A stretch of 64,000 nucleotides of DNA from Elusimicrobiota bacterium (GTDB taxonomy: Bacteria > Elusimicrobiota > Elusimicrobia > UBA1565 > UBA9628), in NCBI GenBank assembly GCA_027451985.1, contig DAIDHS010000012.1, forward strand, positions 1 through 64,000, given 5' to 3'. Both the position numbers and the translations under genes were made by a program. Shown here piece by piece: positions 42,698 to 49,938 of this stretch (positions are counted from its first letter, which is position 1; each line of letters starts with the position of its first letter). The notes under the pieces are model-generated. The model had not been told where the DNA came from and searched no databases. It was given only the letters and a program-made list of their open reading frames with translations.

Positions 42698-43456
42698 CTA
42701 ATATATTTCCCCGTTCTGCGCAATCGGAGATGCGAGGCGGATGAAGGTTTCGATGTTGCCCTTGGGGCCGTGGACCGGCGATTCGAAAACGCCTGTTTCC
42801 CGCAGGCCTAAAGCGGCGGCGGCTTCCCGAATTTTGGCGAGGGCCGCGGCGCGCGCTGAGGGGTCGCGCACGACGCCCTTGGGGGCGAGTTTGGGGCCGA
42901 CTTCAAATTGAGGTTTGACCAGCGCGAGAAGCACCCAGGGGCTCTTTAGGCAGGAGGCGATGGCCGGCAGCACCAGGGTTAGGGAAATGAAGGAGACGTC
43001 GACCGTGGCGAAGTCGGGCGCCGGGGCGAAAAGCGCCGGGTCCAGGCTCCGGGCGTGAGTTTTCTCGATGCTGACGACGCGCGGGTCGGCCGCGATCTTG
43101 GCGTGAAGCTGGCCGTGTCCGACATCGACGGCGTAGACGCGTGCGGCGCCCTCCTGTAGCAAGCAGTCGGTGAAGCCTCCTGTCGAAGCGCCCACATCGA
43201 GGCAGATTCGCCCTCGGGGCGAGGAGCCCAGGCCCTGAAGCGCCGCTGCGAGCTTCAAGCCTCCGCGAGACACGTAAGGACATGGAGAGCGGACTTCGAT
43301 GGCGGCGTCCTCGTCAATAAGGGTTCCGGCTTTAGTTTGAGCTCTGCCTTCCACGAACACCTGTCCGGCCATGAGGCAGGCCTTGGCTTTGGCGCGGGTG
43401 GGAGCCAGGCCGCGCAGGACCAGCATCTCGTCGGCTCGGACGCGGTTTTTTTTCAT
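42698..43456 (-). CDS. tlyA: TlyA-type rRNA 2'-O-methyltransferase
   Basis: A 252-residue cytosolic protein: an N-terminal S4 RNA-binding domain (about 1-60) and an FtsJ-like Rossmann domain with the SAM loop CLDVGASTGGFTDCLL. VDVSFISL and LVKPQFEVG match TlyA, which methylates cytidines in 16S and 23S rRNA and was also called hemolysin A. It lies 34 bases after the HAD gene. Confidence 0.93.
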   Translation of the reverse strand: MKKNRVRADEMLVLRGLAPTRAKAKACLMAGQVFVEGRAQTKAGTLIDEDAAIEVRSPCPYVSRGGLKLAAALQGLGSSPRGRICLDVGASTGGFTDCLLQEGAARVYAVDVGHGQLHAKIAADPRVVSIEKTHARSLDPALFAPAPDFATVDVSFISLTLVLPAIASCLKSPWVLLALVKPQFEVGPKLAPKGVVRDPSARAAALAKIREAAAALGLRETGVFESPVHGPKGNIETFIRLASPIAQNGEIY

Positions 43457-43490
43457 GCCCTCTGCGGCTGGCCGCCGCGAGTGGATGGGG

Positions 43491-44171
43491 TCAAAGCGCG
43501 ATGCCCAAGCCGGATAATTGCGCGCGCAGGTCGGAGGGATTTTTGTAGAGCACTCCGTTGATGCCCAATTTTCGCGCGCCCGCGACGTTTTCCTTGAGAT
43601 CGTCTATGAACGCGGCTTCGTGCGCCTCCACGCCGGCCCGGCGCAGAGCGGAGAGGTAGATTTCCGGCTGCGGTTTGCGCAGGCCCAGGCGATAGGAGAG
43701 CAGGGCGCCGTGCACGCGTTTGGGGAACGCGTAATTGCTGCGGATGAAGTCGTAGTGCAGAGCGTTGGTGTTGGAGAGCAGGTAGACCTTGTGCCGAGAG
43801 CGCACGGTCTCCAGTATTTTTTCCGTTTCCGTTTCCGGAGTAAAATCGCACCAGGCCTTGCAAAAGACGCTCCAGCTTTCCTTGTATCCCAGTTTCGTGC
43901 GGAATATTTTGAAAAATTCCGCGGGCGTCAAGAGCCCGCGCTCGAGCTTGTCGGGCAGATGATCAATCCAGAAATAGCCGGCGATGGCCAGGGGGGAGCG
44001 TCCGGTGGCTTTTGAAACATGGCGGACAAAATTCTTGGAATTGAAGCGCAGCAGGACATTTCCTATGTCGAAGAAGACGGCGCGGATGTCCGCCTTTTTT
44101 TCGCTTCGCGCTGCGGCTTTGCGGGAAGACGCGCCGTCAGATGGAGATGGACGGCGGAAGGAACGGGACAT
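43491..44171 (-). CDS. HAD-superfamily hydrolase
   Basis: About 226 residues. HAD motif I is VFFDIGNVLL (nucleophile Asp), motif II is LLSNTNALH, the motif III lysine is in LRKPQPEIY, and motif IV is AFIDDLKENVAGA. This is the HAD-IA (epoxide hydrolase/haloacid dehalogenase-like) phosphatase subgroup. The start is uncertain: the ATG at 44171 overlaps the end of the upstream gene by 35 bases and lacks a ribosome site, and the fold proper begins some 25 residues later. Confidence 0.82.
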   Translation of the reverse strand: MSRSFRRPSPSDGASSRKAAARSEKKADIRAVFFDIGNVLLRFNSKNFVRHVSKATGRSPLAIAGYFWIDHLPDKLERGLLTPAEFFKIFRTKLGYKESWSVFCKAWCDFTPETETEKILETVRSRHKVYLLSNTNALHYDFIRSNYAFPKRVHGALLSYRLGLRKPQPEIYLSALRRAGVEAHEAAFIDDLKENVAGARKLGINGVLYKNPSDLRAQLSGLGIAL

Positions 44172-45075
44172 TCGCGTTAGGAATATGCGTGATTCCCCAT
44201 CTGACGGCTTTGTCGGCGTGATTTTTTTTGACATTGAGAACGATGGGAGAAACCGAAATAATCTTGTCTCCCCAGTCCGTGTGCACGCGCGCTTGAGAGG
44301 GCGATATTTGGTTGATTTCCATGATGGTCGGATCCACCAGCCAATGCGCGCACTTGAGGCCGGAGACCTGCAAGTCCCCGGGGCCGTGAATGGTCCAGCG
44401 AACGACGTTGGAGGTGACGATGAGGACGTTGGATGAGTGTCCGTGGTCCTCAGCGTATGTATAGCGAAAATCGCTCCTATCCATGAGCATGGTCATGTGT
44501 CCTTGCCCTATGATTAGGCCCAGCATATGGTATGGTTTGCCGTCCTGCGACACCCCTTCAGCCGGGACCATGCTGTCCAATGCGTATTTGCTCATGATGG
44601 CGGCCACGTCCGGGCCATCGACGAAATAAATCTTGTTCTCCGTCCAGGACGGGTTGGTGAAAAGCTCGAGCGCGTTGTAGCCTTCCGCGACGGCTTGGCC
44701 GACCATGAGATCGGCTGCGGCAAGGCTTAAGCGCCGAGCCAGGGCGGAATTGGCCTGGGGCAGCGCTTCATATAGAAGATCCGTTTCATGTTGATTGAGC
44801 GGAGTCAGACTGGTCCAAAGGGTGTCCGGAACGATGGGAGGCTCCTGCGCGGCCGCCATCCGCTGGACAGGCGCGGCTGCCGGCGCTGGAGCGGGGGCCA
44901 TGGGCAGGGAGTGGAAGCGTAGTGAGGCCGCTCCGGTTCCGTCAAAACTTTGTGCCGAGAAAACATTCTCAAGGTGGACGGCTTGGGGAAACGCGGCGGC
45001 GTTGGCGAGAGAGGTGCCTAAAATCGCAACGGCTGCGGCGGCGGCTCTGCGGAGTCCGGTCGATGCTTGTAGCAT
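44137..45075 (-). CDS. Unknown secreted protein
   Basis: About 312 residues with a signal peptide (GLRRAAAAAVAILGTSLANA). An alanine/proline-rich linker (PAPAPAAAP) at about 55-70 precedes a globular domain. The latter has no motif I recognise; it is rich in histidine and aspartate (MLGLIIGQGHMTMLMD, YAEDHGHSSN, IHGPGDLQ), which might hold a metal. The ATG at 45075 is chosen because the one at 45087 overlaps a perfect -10 box. Confidence 0.65.
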   Translation of the reverse strand: MLQASTGLRRAAAAAVAILGTSLANAAAFPQAVHLENVFSAQSFDGTGAASLRFHSLPMAPAPAPAAAPVQRMAAAQEPPIVPDTLWTSLTPLNQHETDLLYEALPQANSALARRLSLAAADLMVGQAVAEGYNALELFTNPSWTENKIYFVDGPDVAAIMSKYALDSMVPAEGVSQDGKPYHMLGLIIGQGHMTMLMDRSDFRYTYAEDHGHSSNVLIVTSNVVRWTIHGPGDLQVSGLKCAHWLVDPTIMEINQISPSQARVHTDWGDKIISVSPIVLNVKKNHADKAVRWGITHIPNANVPFLPPSISI

Positions 45076-45085
45076 GACTGTCCGC

Positions 45086-45115
45086 ATTATACTCCGGCCT
45101 TTTCGAGCCTTGCAA
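45086..45115 (-). promoter_or_regulatory. Promoter of the unknown secreted protein gene
   Basis: TTGCAA (45115-45110), 18 bases, TATAAT (45091-45086) on the minus strand. The -10 ends ten bases before the chosen ATG, so the leader is a few bases at most. Confidence 0.65.
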
Positions 45116-45290
45116 GTCCCGTTGGGCCTAAAAGATGAAGAGGGCTAAGGGCCTAGCCGGGCTGGGCGGCGCGGATGTCTTCGGCCTCTGCCTTAATGAA
45201 TACGCTGGGAGTGCTCCCAATGGTCTTTGCCTCGTTTGGATATTCCATCTCCAAAACAAGGAATTACGTGGTGAACATCAAGTCTGTGGA
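45092..45290. other. Intergenic stretch beside the acquired glycosyltransferase
   Basis: About 200 bases without a gene I can support. Short open frames exist on both strands, but none has a ribosome site or a recognisable family. Base composition falls towards the glycosyltransferase, so it may be flanking DNA or gene debris that came with it. Confidence 0.4.
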
Positions 45291-46427
45291 TCAATGGGGC
45301 GATGTCGGCGGCAGAGATTTTATTGCCAAGCGCTCGTGGAGTGCGACGACGGCGTGGCCGTAGGTTTCGAGGGTATGGGTGGAGGCAAATGTAGGAGCAA
45401 GTGCCGCTAATCTTGCGCGTAGGTCCGGTTGGCACGCAAGTTGTTCCATCGCCGCCGCCAAGGCATCTGGGGAAAGTTCATCAAGAACGAAAACGCGTGC
45501 TTCGCCGGCAAGCAATTCGGCCGCGCCAGCCCGCGCGCCGGCAATAACCGGAACTCCACAGGCAAGTGCCTCAAGTATCGTCATTCCGAACTCTTCCCAT
45601 GGGGCGGCGTGCACATAAACATTGAGCGCGTGATAGAATCGTTCAACATCGACCTGAGGTTGACGGAAGAACACGCGGTCTGCGATGTCAAGTTGAGAAG
45701 CTAAGTGCAGGTAGCGCCCGGGCCTTGACTCCTTGCCAACGATTAAGGCATGCACGCCTGGAATTTTCCGTGAGATTAAGGCAAAGGCGCGTAAGAAGGA
45801 TGGGAGTCCGCGTTTTTCAAAATCACCGGAGCTTACGAGCCCAAATAGAAGAGCTTCCGATGATAATCCGAGTTCCGCGCGTAGGTTGGCGCCAAGCCGT
45901 GCACGATCGGTGAAGCTGAAACGGCGCTGGTCAAAGCCTGGATAGACAACCTCGATCATCTCTTTTGGCACCTGAAAGCGCCGGATCACATCGTCCTTCA
46001 TTATTTGTGAGTTGGCAATGAGTATCTGAAAATGGCGCCCTGAAAGCTGAAGAGCGTGGAAACGGCCCCCCGCATCCGACTCCGGCAAAGGGAGTCCAGT
46101 CAGAGCTTCATGCGCCGCATGTACGCAGTTATGCAAACTTAGTATATCCTGATCAAAGATGTCTCCGTGGCCATGCACGATATTCGCACTGCGGACCATG
46201 CGCGAAGCTAATTCTGCGAAGAAGCGCCGTTTCAACCATGAGCCCCATGGCCAACGTATCATTGGGTGTGGAACTGCACCGACAGCCCGTACAGCGGCAC
46301 CATCAATTTTCTCAGCAAAGATATCAACTTCCCACCCCGCTGCAGTCGCAGCCGCAGCCTCGGCGAGGATAAGGCGCACTGCGCCCGAAAGGCCTTTGAC
46401 GCGTCGCGCAGCGATTGCCAGTCTCAT
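45291..46427 (-). CDS. GT4-family glycosyltransferase, probably acquired
   Basis: A 378-residue GT-B fold transferase. The donor-site EX7E motif is in APWEEFGMTILEALACGVPVI, and FGLVSSGDFEKRGL marks the start of the C-terminal domain. Such enzymes use nucleotide sugars to build lipopolysaccharide, capsule or glycolipids. I start at ATG 46427, giving MRLAIAARRVKGLSGA; no ribosome site is visible. The gene is noticeably poorer in G+C than its surroundings (for example 28 of 60 bases at 45961-46020), which suggests transfer. The 200 bases behind it (46428-46629) hold nothing recognisable. Confidence 0.85.
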   Translation of the reverse strand: MRLAIAARRVKGLSGAVRLILAEAAAATAAGWEVDIFAEKIDGAAVRAVGAVPHPMIRWPWGSWLKRRFFAELASRMVRSANIVHGHGDIFDQDILSLHNCVHAAHEALTGLPLPESDAGGRFHALQLSGRHFQILIANSQIMKDDVIRRFQVPKEMIEVVYPGFDQRRFSFTDRARLGANLRAELGLSSEALLFGLVSSGDFEKRGLPSFLRAFALISRKIPGVHALIVGKESRPGRYLHLASQLDIADRVFFRQPQVDVERFYHALNVYVHAAPWEEFGMTILEALACGVPVIAGARAGAAELLAGEARVFVLDELSPDALAAAMEQLACQPDLRARLAALAPTFASTHTLETYGHAVVALHERLAIKSLPPTSPH

Positions 46428-46629
46428 GATGAATGGGCAGTGCAAGGAGGAGTGGCCGGAACAGGCCAAGTCTCAATGATGCCGATGCGGCGCCGTCTGG
46501 GCGACAAAAAAATAATGAACTCGTTAAATAGCGTCTGGACTGTCTTGCTAAAAACAAACCCAAACTTATAGGTCATTTCCGATTACCCAGGCTGACTGCG
46601 AGAACCCGGCGGGGCGTTGCGCGAGACGT

Positions 46630-46863
46630 TTAGGAGTCCTCCCAGGACTTCTTGAGCAGCTTCCCTTGATCCTTGATGAGCACTTCGACCTTGGCCTTGG
46701 CGTCCTCCAGTTGCCGGCTTAGGTCTTTAGCCAAGCCGACGCCCTTCTCGAATGTCTCCAGAGATTCTTCCAGGCCGTGCTTGCCCGATTCGAGATCGCC
46801 GACCAAGTCCTCGAGTTTCTTGAGGCGCTCCTCGAAGGAGTCCTTCTTAGCGTTTTTCGTCAT
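46630..46863 (-). CDS. xseB: Exodeoxyribonuclease VII small subunit
   Basis: A 77-residue helical protein with FEERLKKLEDLVGDLESGKH and LEESLETFEKGVGL, the XseB signature. It binds the large subunit to form the enzyme that degrades single-stranded DNA. Its ATG overlaps the end of xseA by 17 bases. It is the last gene of the infC operon. Confidence 0.93.
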   Translation of the reverse strand: MTKNAKKDSFEERLKKLEDLVGDLESGKHGLEESLETFEKGVGLAKDLSRQLEDAKAKVEVLIKDQGKLLKKSWEDS

Positions 46864-48079
46864 TGGATACCTCGCATTCGATTTGGCCCTCGGCCAAGCG
46901 CAGCCGAAGCCTATCTCCGGCGCGCACTTGTCCGGCCCGGCGCAGAATTTCAAGGCCGGGAAGCTTCTCCGCGATGGCGTAGCCGCGCGAAAGAACCTTA
47001 AGCGGGCTGTAGGCCTCGAGCCTGGCAGCGTTGAGCGAAAGCGCGCGCTTGGCATCGAGCAGTGTCTGCGTCATGCCGTCCTCAAGCCGCATCCACAACT
47101 CGTCCAGTAAGCGGGCCAATTCCTCATAAATTCTCTCAGGGCTCTGCAGAAGCGGATGCGCCGCGGCGCGCGCAAGCCTCTCGGACAAAACCTGCATCTT
47201 TTCTTTCAGGCAGTCGGCTAAGTCCTGCTCCGAAGATTCGACTCGCCCGAGCACGGCGCGCCAATCGGGCGCCGCCAACTCGGCCGCCGCCGAGGGCGTG
47301 GGCGCGCGCCGGTCCGCGACGAAGTCGGCGATAGTGAAATCAGTCTCGTGGCCCACGCAGGAGACGACGGGAATCTCCGACTCCGCGATGGCGCGGGCCG
47401 TGATTTCCTCGTTGAAGGCCCACAAGTCCTCCATTGAGCCGCCGCCGCGGCCGACTAGGAGGACGTCGGTCTCGGGCAAAAGCGCGTTGAAGTCGCGCAC
47501 GGCTTGGGCGATTTCCTCGGCGGCGCCATCGCCTTGGACCTTGACCGGATAGACCAGCAAGCGGGCCAGCGGCCAGCGGCGCCCCAGCACCGAAATCATG
47601 TCGTGCACGGCGGCGCCCTGGCCCGAGGTCACCACGCCGACGCTCATGGGAAATTCCGGCAGAGGCTTCTTGCGCGACTCATCGAAGAGCCCCTCAGCGG
47701 CCAGCCGGGCCTTTAACTGCTCGAAGGCCAGCTGCAGCGCGCCTTTTTCCCGCGGCTCCATCGCGGCGATGACGAACTGCAGGTCGCCGCGCTTTGCGTA
47801 AGACGAGACCCGCCCGCGGACCAGTACCTTGAGCCCGTCCTCGGGCTTAAACTTGAGGCCGAGGGCCGCGCCCTTGAAGAGCACCGCGCGGATCTGCGCC
47901 TCCTCGTCCTTGAGCGTCAGGTAGGTGTGCCCGGATGGGTAGAGCCGGCAGTTGGAGATTTCGCCCTCCATCCATATTCCGGGAAGACTGTTCTCCAGCA
48001 CATCATGGACGAGCTCGTTGACTTCTGAGACGGTATAGATTCTGGCGTCGGCCGGAGCCGCGGGGCTAGTCTTGGCCAT
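46847..48079 (-). CDS. xseA: Exodeoxyribonuclease VII large subunit
   Basis: A 410-residue nuclease subunit. An OB-fold (about 10-105) binds single-stranded DNA; the catalytic domain shows VVTSGQGAAVHDM, RGGGSMEDLWAFN and VGHETDFTIADFVADRRAPTPSAAAE. The C-terminal helical arm is shorter than in E. coli XseA (456 residues). It overlaps rarA by 14 bases. Confidence 0.95.
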   Translation of the reverse strand: MAKTSPAAPADARIYTVSEVNELVHDVLENSLPGIWMEGEISNCRLYPSGHTYLTLKDEEAQIRAVLFKGAALGLKFKPEDGLKVLVRGRVSSYAKRGDLQFVIAAMEPREKGALQLAFEQLKARLAAEGLFDESRKKPLPEFPMSVGVVTSGQGAAVHDMISVLGRRWPLARLLVYPVKVQGDGAAEEIAQAVRDFNALLPETDVLLVGRGGGSMEDLWAFNEEITARAIAESEIPVVSCVGHETDFTIADFVADRRAPTPSAAAELAAPDWRAVLGRVESSEQDLADCLKEKMQVLSERLARAAAHPLLQSPERIYEELARLLDELWMRLEDGMTQTLLDAKRALSLNAARLEAYSPLKVLSRGYAIAEKLPGLEILRRAGQVRAGDRLRLRLAEGQIECEVSNDEKR

Positions 48080-49406
48080 CGCCGCCGCTCCCGGCGCGCG
48101 CGCGCAGGGCGTCCAAGCGCTTCTTGATTTCCGCCTCGCCGCCCAGGCTTCCCGGCTCGTAGAAGCGCACGGGTTCGGGCATGTACTCCTGCTTCACGTA
48201 GTGGCCGGGATAATCGTGGGCGTACTTGTAGCCGGCTCCATGGCCGCGGCTCTCGGCGTCCATGTTCGCGTCGCGCAAATGAAGGGGAACTTCCCGGCGC
48301 GGGCCGGTTTTGACTTCCGACAGGGCGGCGTCGACGGCCAGGTAGGCCGAGTTGGACTTGGGCGCCGCGGCGACGTAGACCACGGCCTCGGCCAATGGGA
48401 TCCTGGCTTCCGGCATGCCCAGGGACTCGACCGCCTTGAACGCGGCGTCCGCGATGAGGAGCGCCCGAAAATCGGCCAAGCCCACATCCTCGGCCGCGCA
48501 GATGAGGATCCTCCGGGCGATGAAGCGCGGGTCCTCGCCCGCGGCCAGCATCTTGGCCATCCAGTAGAGCGCGGCGTCGGGGTCCGAGCCCCGCATGGAC
48601 TTGATAAAGGCGGAAATGTGGTCGTAGTGATCGTCGGACTTCTTGTCGTAGCGGATTTGCCGCCGCTGGATGGATTCTTCCGCGACCTCGAGGCTCACGC
48701 GCCGGCGGCCGTTGACGGGCGCGGTGGAGAGGACGGCCAACTCCAGGGCGTTTAGGAGCCTGCGCGCGTCGCCGCCGCAAAAGCGGAGCAGGTGCGCGGC
48801 CGCCTCGGGAGACAGCTCGGCTTTATAGGCGCCCAAGCCGCGCGGTTCGTCTTTGAGCGCGCGTTCCATGAGGCGCTTGAGGTCGTCCTCCGAAAGGGGC
48901 TCGAACTCGAAGGCGGTCACGCGAGAGAGCAGCGCGGCGTTGACGGAAAAAGAGGGGTTCTCGGTGGTGAGGCCGATCATCATGACCTCGCCGCGTTCGA
49001 CGGCGGGCAAAAGAGCGTCCTGCTGGCTGCGGTTGAAATGGTGGATTTCGTCGACCACCAGCAGCGTGGGCTTGCCCAGGCTTAAGTCGTAGCGCGCGGC
49101 CTCCAGGGCCTTCTTGATGTCTGCGACGCCGGCGGCCACGGCGTTGATGGCTTCCACCTTGGAGTCGATGGAGCGGGAGACGATGGCGGCAAGGCCGGTC
49201 TTGCCGCAGCCGGGAGGCCCGAAGAAAATGGCGGAGGAGAATTTCTTCGACTCGATGAGGCGGCGCAGCATGCGGCCCGGGCCGAGAATTTTTTCCTGGC
49301 CGAAAAATTCATCGAGGCTCTGCGGCGTCATGCGCGCGGCCAGCGGCCGAGAATCCAGGGCCTGACCGCCTCGGAAAAGCTCGCCTTGCTTGGAATCCTG
49401 CGGCAT
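48066..49406 (-). CDS. rarA: Replication-associated recombination protein A (RarA/MgsA)
   Basis: A 446-residue AAA+ ATPase acting at stalled replication forks. Walker A is GPPGCGKT at 63-70; Walker B and its extension read LLVVDEIHHFNRSQQD. The C-terminal MgsA domain (RGSDPDAALYWMAKML and the HLRDANMD region) is complete. The ATG overlaps the zapA stop by one base (TGATG). Confidence 0.95.
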   Translation of the reverse strand: MPQDSKQGELFRGGQALDSRPLAARMTPQSLDEFFGQEKILGPGRMLRRLIESKKFSSAIFFGPPGCGKTGLAAIVSRSIDSKVEAINAVAAGVADIKKALEAARYDLSLGKPTLLVVDEIHHFNRSQQDALLPAVERGEVMMIGLTTENPSFSVNAALLSRVTAFEFEPLSEDDLKRLMERALKDEPRGLGAYKAELSPEAAAHLLRFCGGDARRLLNALELAVLSTAPVNGRRRVSLEVAEESIQRRQIRYDKKSDDHYDHISAFIKSMRGSDPDAALYWMAKMLAAGEDPRFIARRILICAAEDVGLADFRALLIADAAFKAVESLGMPEARIPLAEAVVYVAAAPKSNSAYLAVDAALSEVKTGPRREVPLHLRDANMDAESRGHGAGYKYAHDYPGHYVKQEYMPEPVRFYEPGSLGGEAEIKKRLDALRARAGSGGDGQD

Positions 49407-49711
49407 CAGGGGGCGGCGCCGGCGGCCGAGAGCGAGGACTCCAGTGTCCGGGAGAGCTCTTCCACTTTCCTCTCGAAGAAGAGCCGCTCAGTCTCGCGCG
49501 CCTCTTTCTCCCGGGCGAGCTCGGCGGCGTAGGCCAGCGCCGTCAGCACGGCGAGTTTCGAGCTGTCCGCGATTTTCTCATTCTGCTCGGCGATCTCCCG
49601 GATTTTTTCGTCGACCTTCTGGGCCAGGGAGCTGATCTCGATGGGCGTCAGACCCTCGATCTCGACCGTGAGGCGGCGGCGGAAAATTTCGACGTCGACC
49701 TTGTCGTTCAT
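49406..49711 (-). CDS. zapA: Cell division protein ZapA
   Basis: A 101-residue protein with the ZapA pattern: VEIFRRRLTVEIEGLTPIEI near the N-terminus, a KVDEKIREI helix and a long C-terminal coiled coil. ZapA bundles FtsZ filaments at mid-cell. Its ATG overlaps the preceding coiled-coil gene by four bases. The zapB-zapA pair next to pheT is a common arrangement. Confidence 0.85.
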   Translation of the reverse strand: MNDKVDVEIFRRRLTVEIEGLTPIEISSLAQKVDEKIREIAEQNEKIADSSKLAVLTALAYAAELAREKEARETERLFFERKVEELSRTLESSLSAAGAAP

Positions 49712-49938
49712 CCGATTTTCTCCAGCTTGCGGGAAATTTTGAGCAGCCGCGCGCGCAAACGAGCCTGCGAGGAGGCTCCGGCCATGAGGCGCTTGACCTG
49801 GTCTTTGAGGCTCTGGTTCTCGGCCGCAAGCTTCGCCGTCTGCTTGGTCAGACGGGCGTTATCCTCGGAGAGCTGGCGCAGCCTTTTGGCGGAGGCTTCA
49901 GCCAAGGACTCCAGTTTCTTGAGACCGTGGAGCGTCAT
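49708..49938 (-). CDS. ZapB-like coiled-coil protein
   Basis: A 76-residue protein that is nearly all coiled coil (leucine heptads in LEKIG, LRQLSEDNARL, LAAENQSLKDQVKRL). Its length, place just before zapA and position behind pheT suggest a ZapB-type division factor, though such sequences carry little family signal. It starts within the last codons of pheT and overlaps zapA. Confidence 0.6.
   Translation of the reverse strand: MTLHGLKKLESLAEASAKRLRQLSEDNARLTKQTAKLAAENQSLKDQVKRLMAGASSQARLRARLLKISRKLEKIG

Noticed and set aside
45135-45410. Possible small gene in the stretch beside the glycosyltransferase
   Set aside because: Several overlapping frames exist, none with a ribosome site or recognisable motif, so no gene can be supported.
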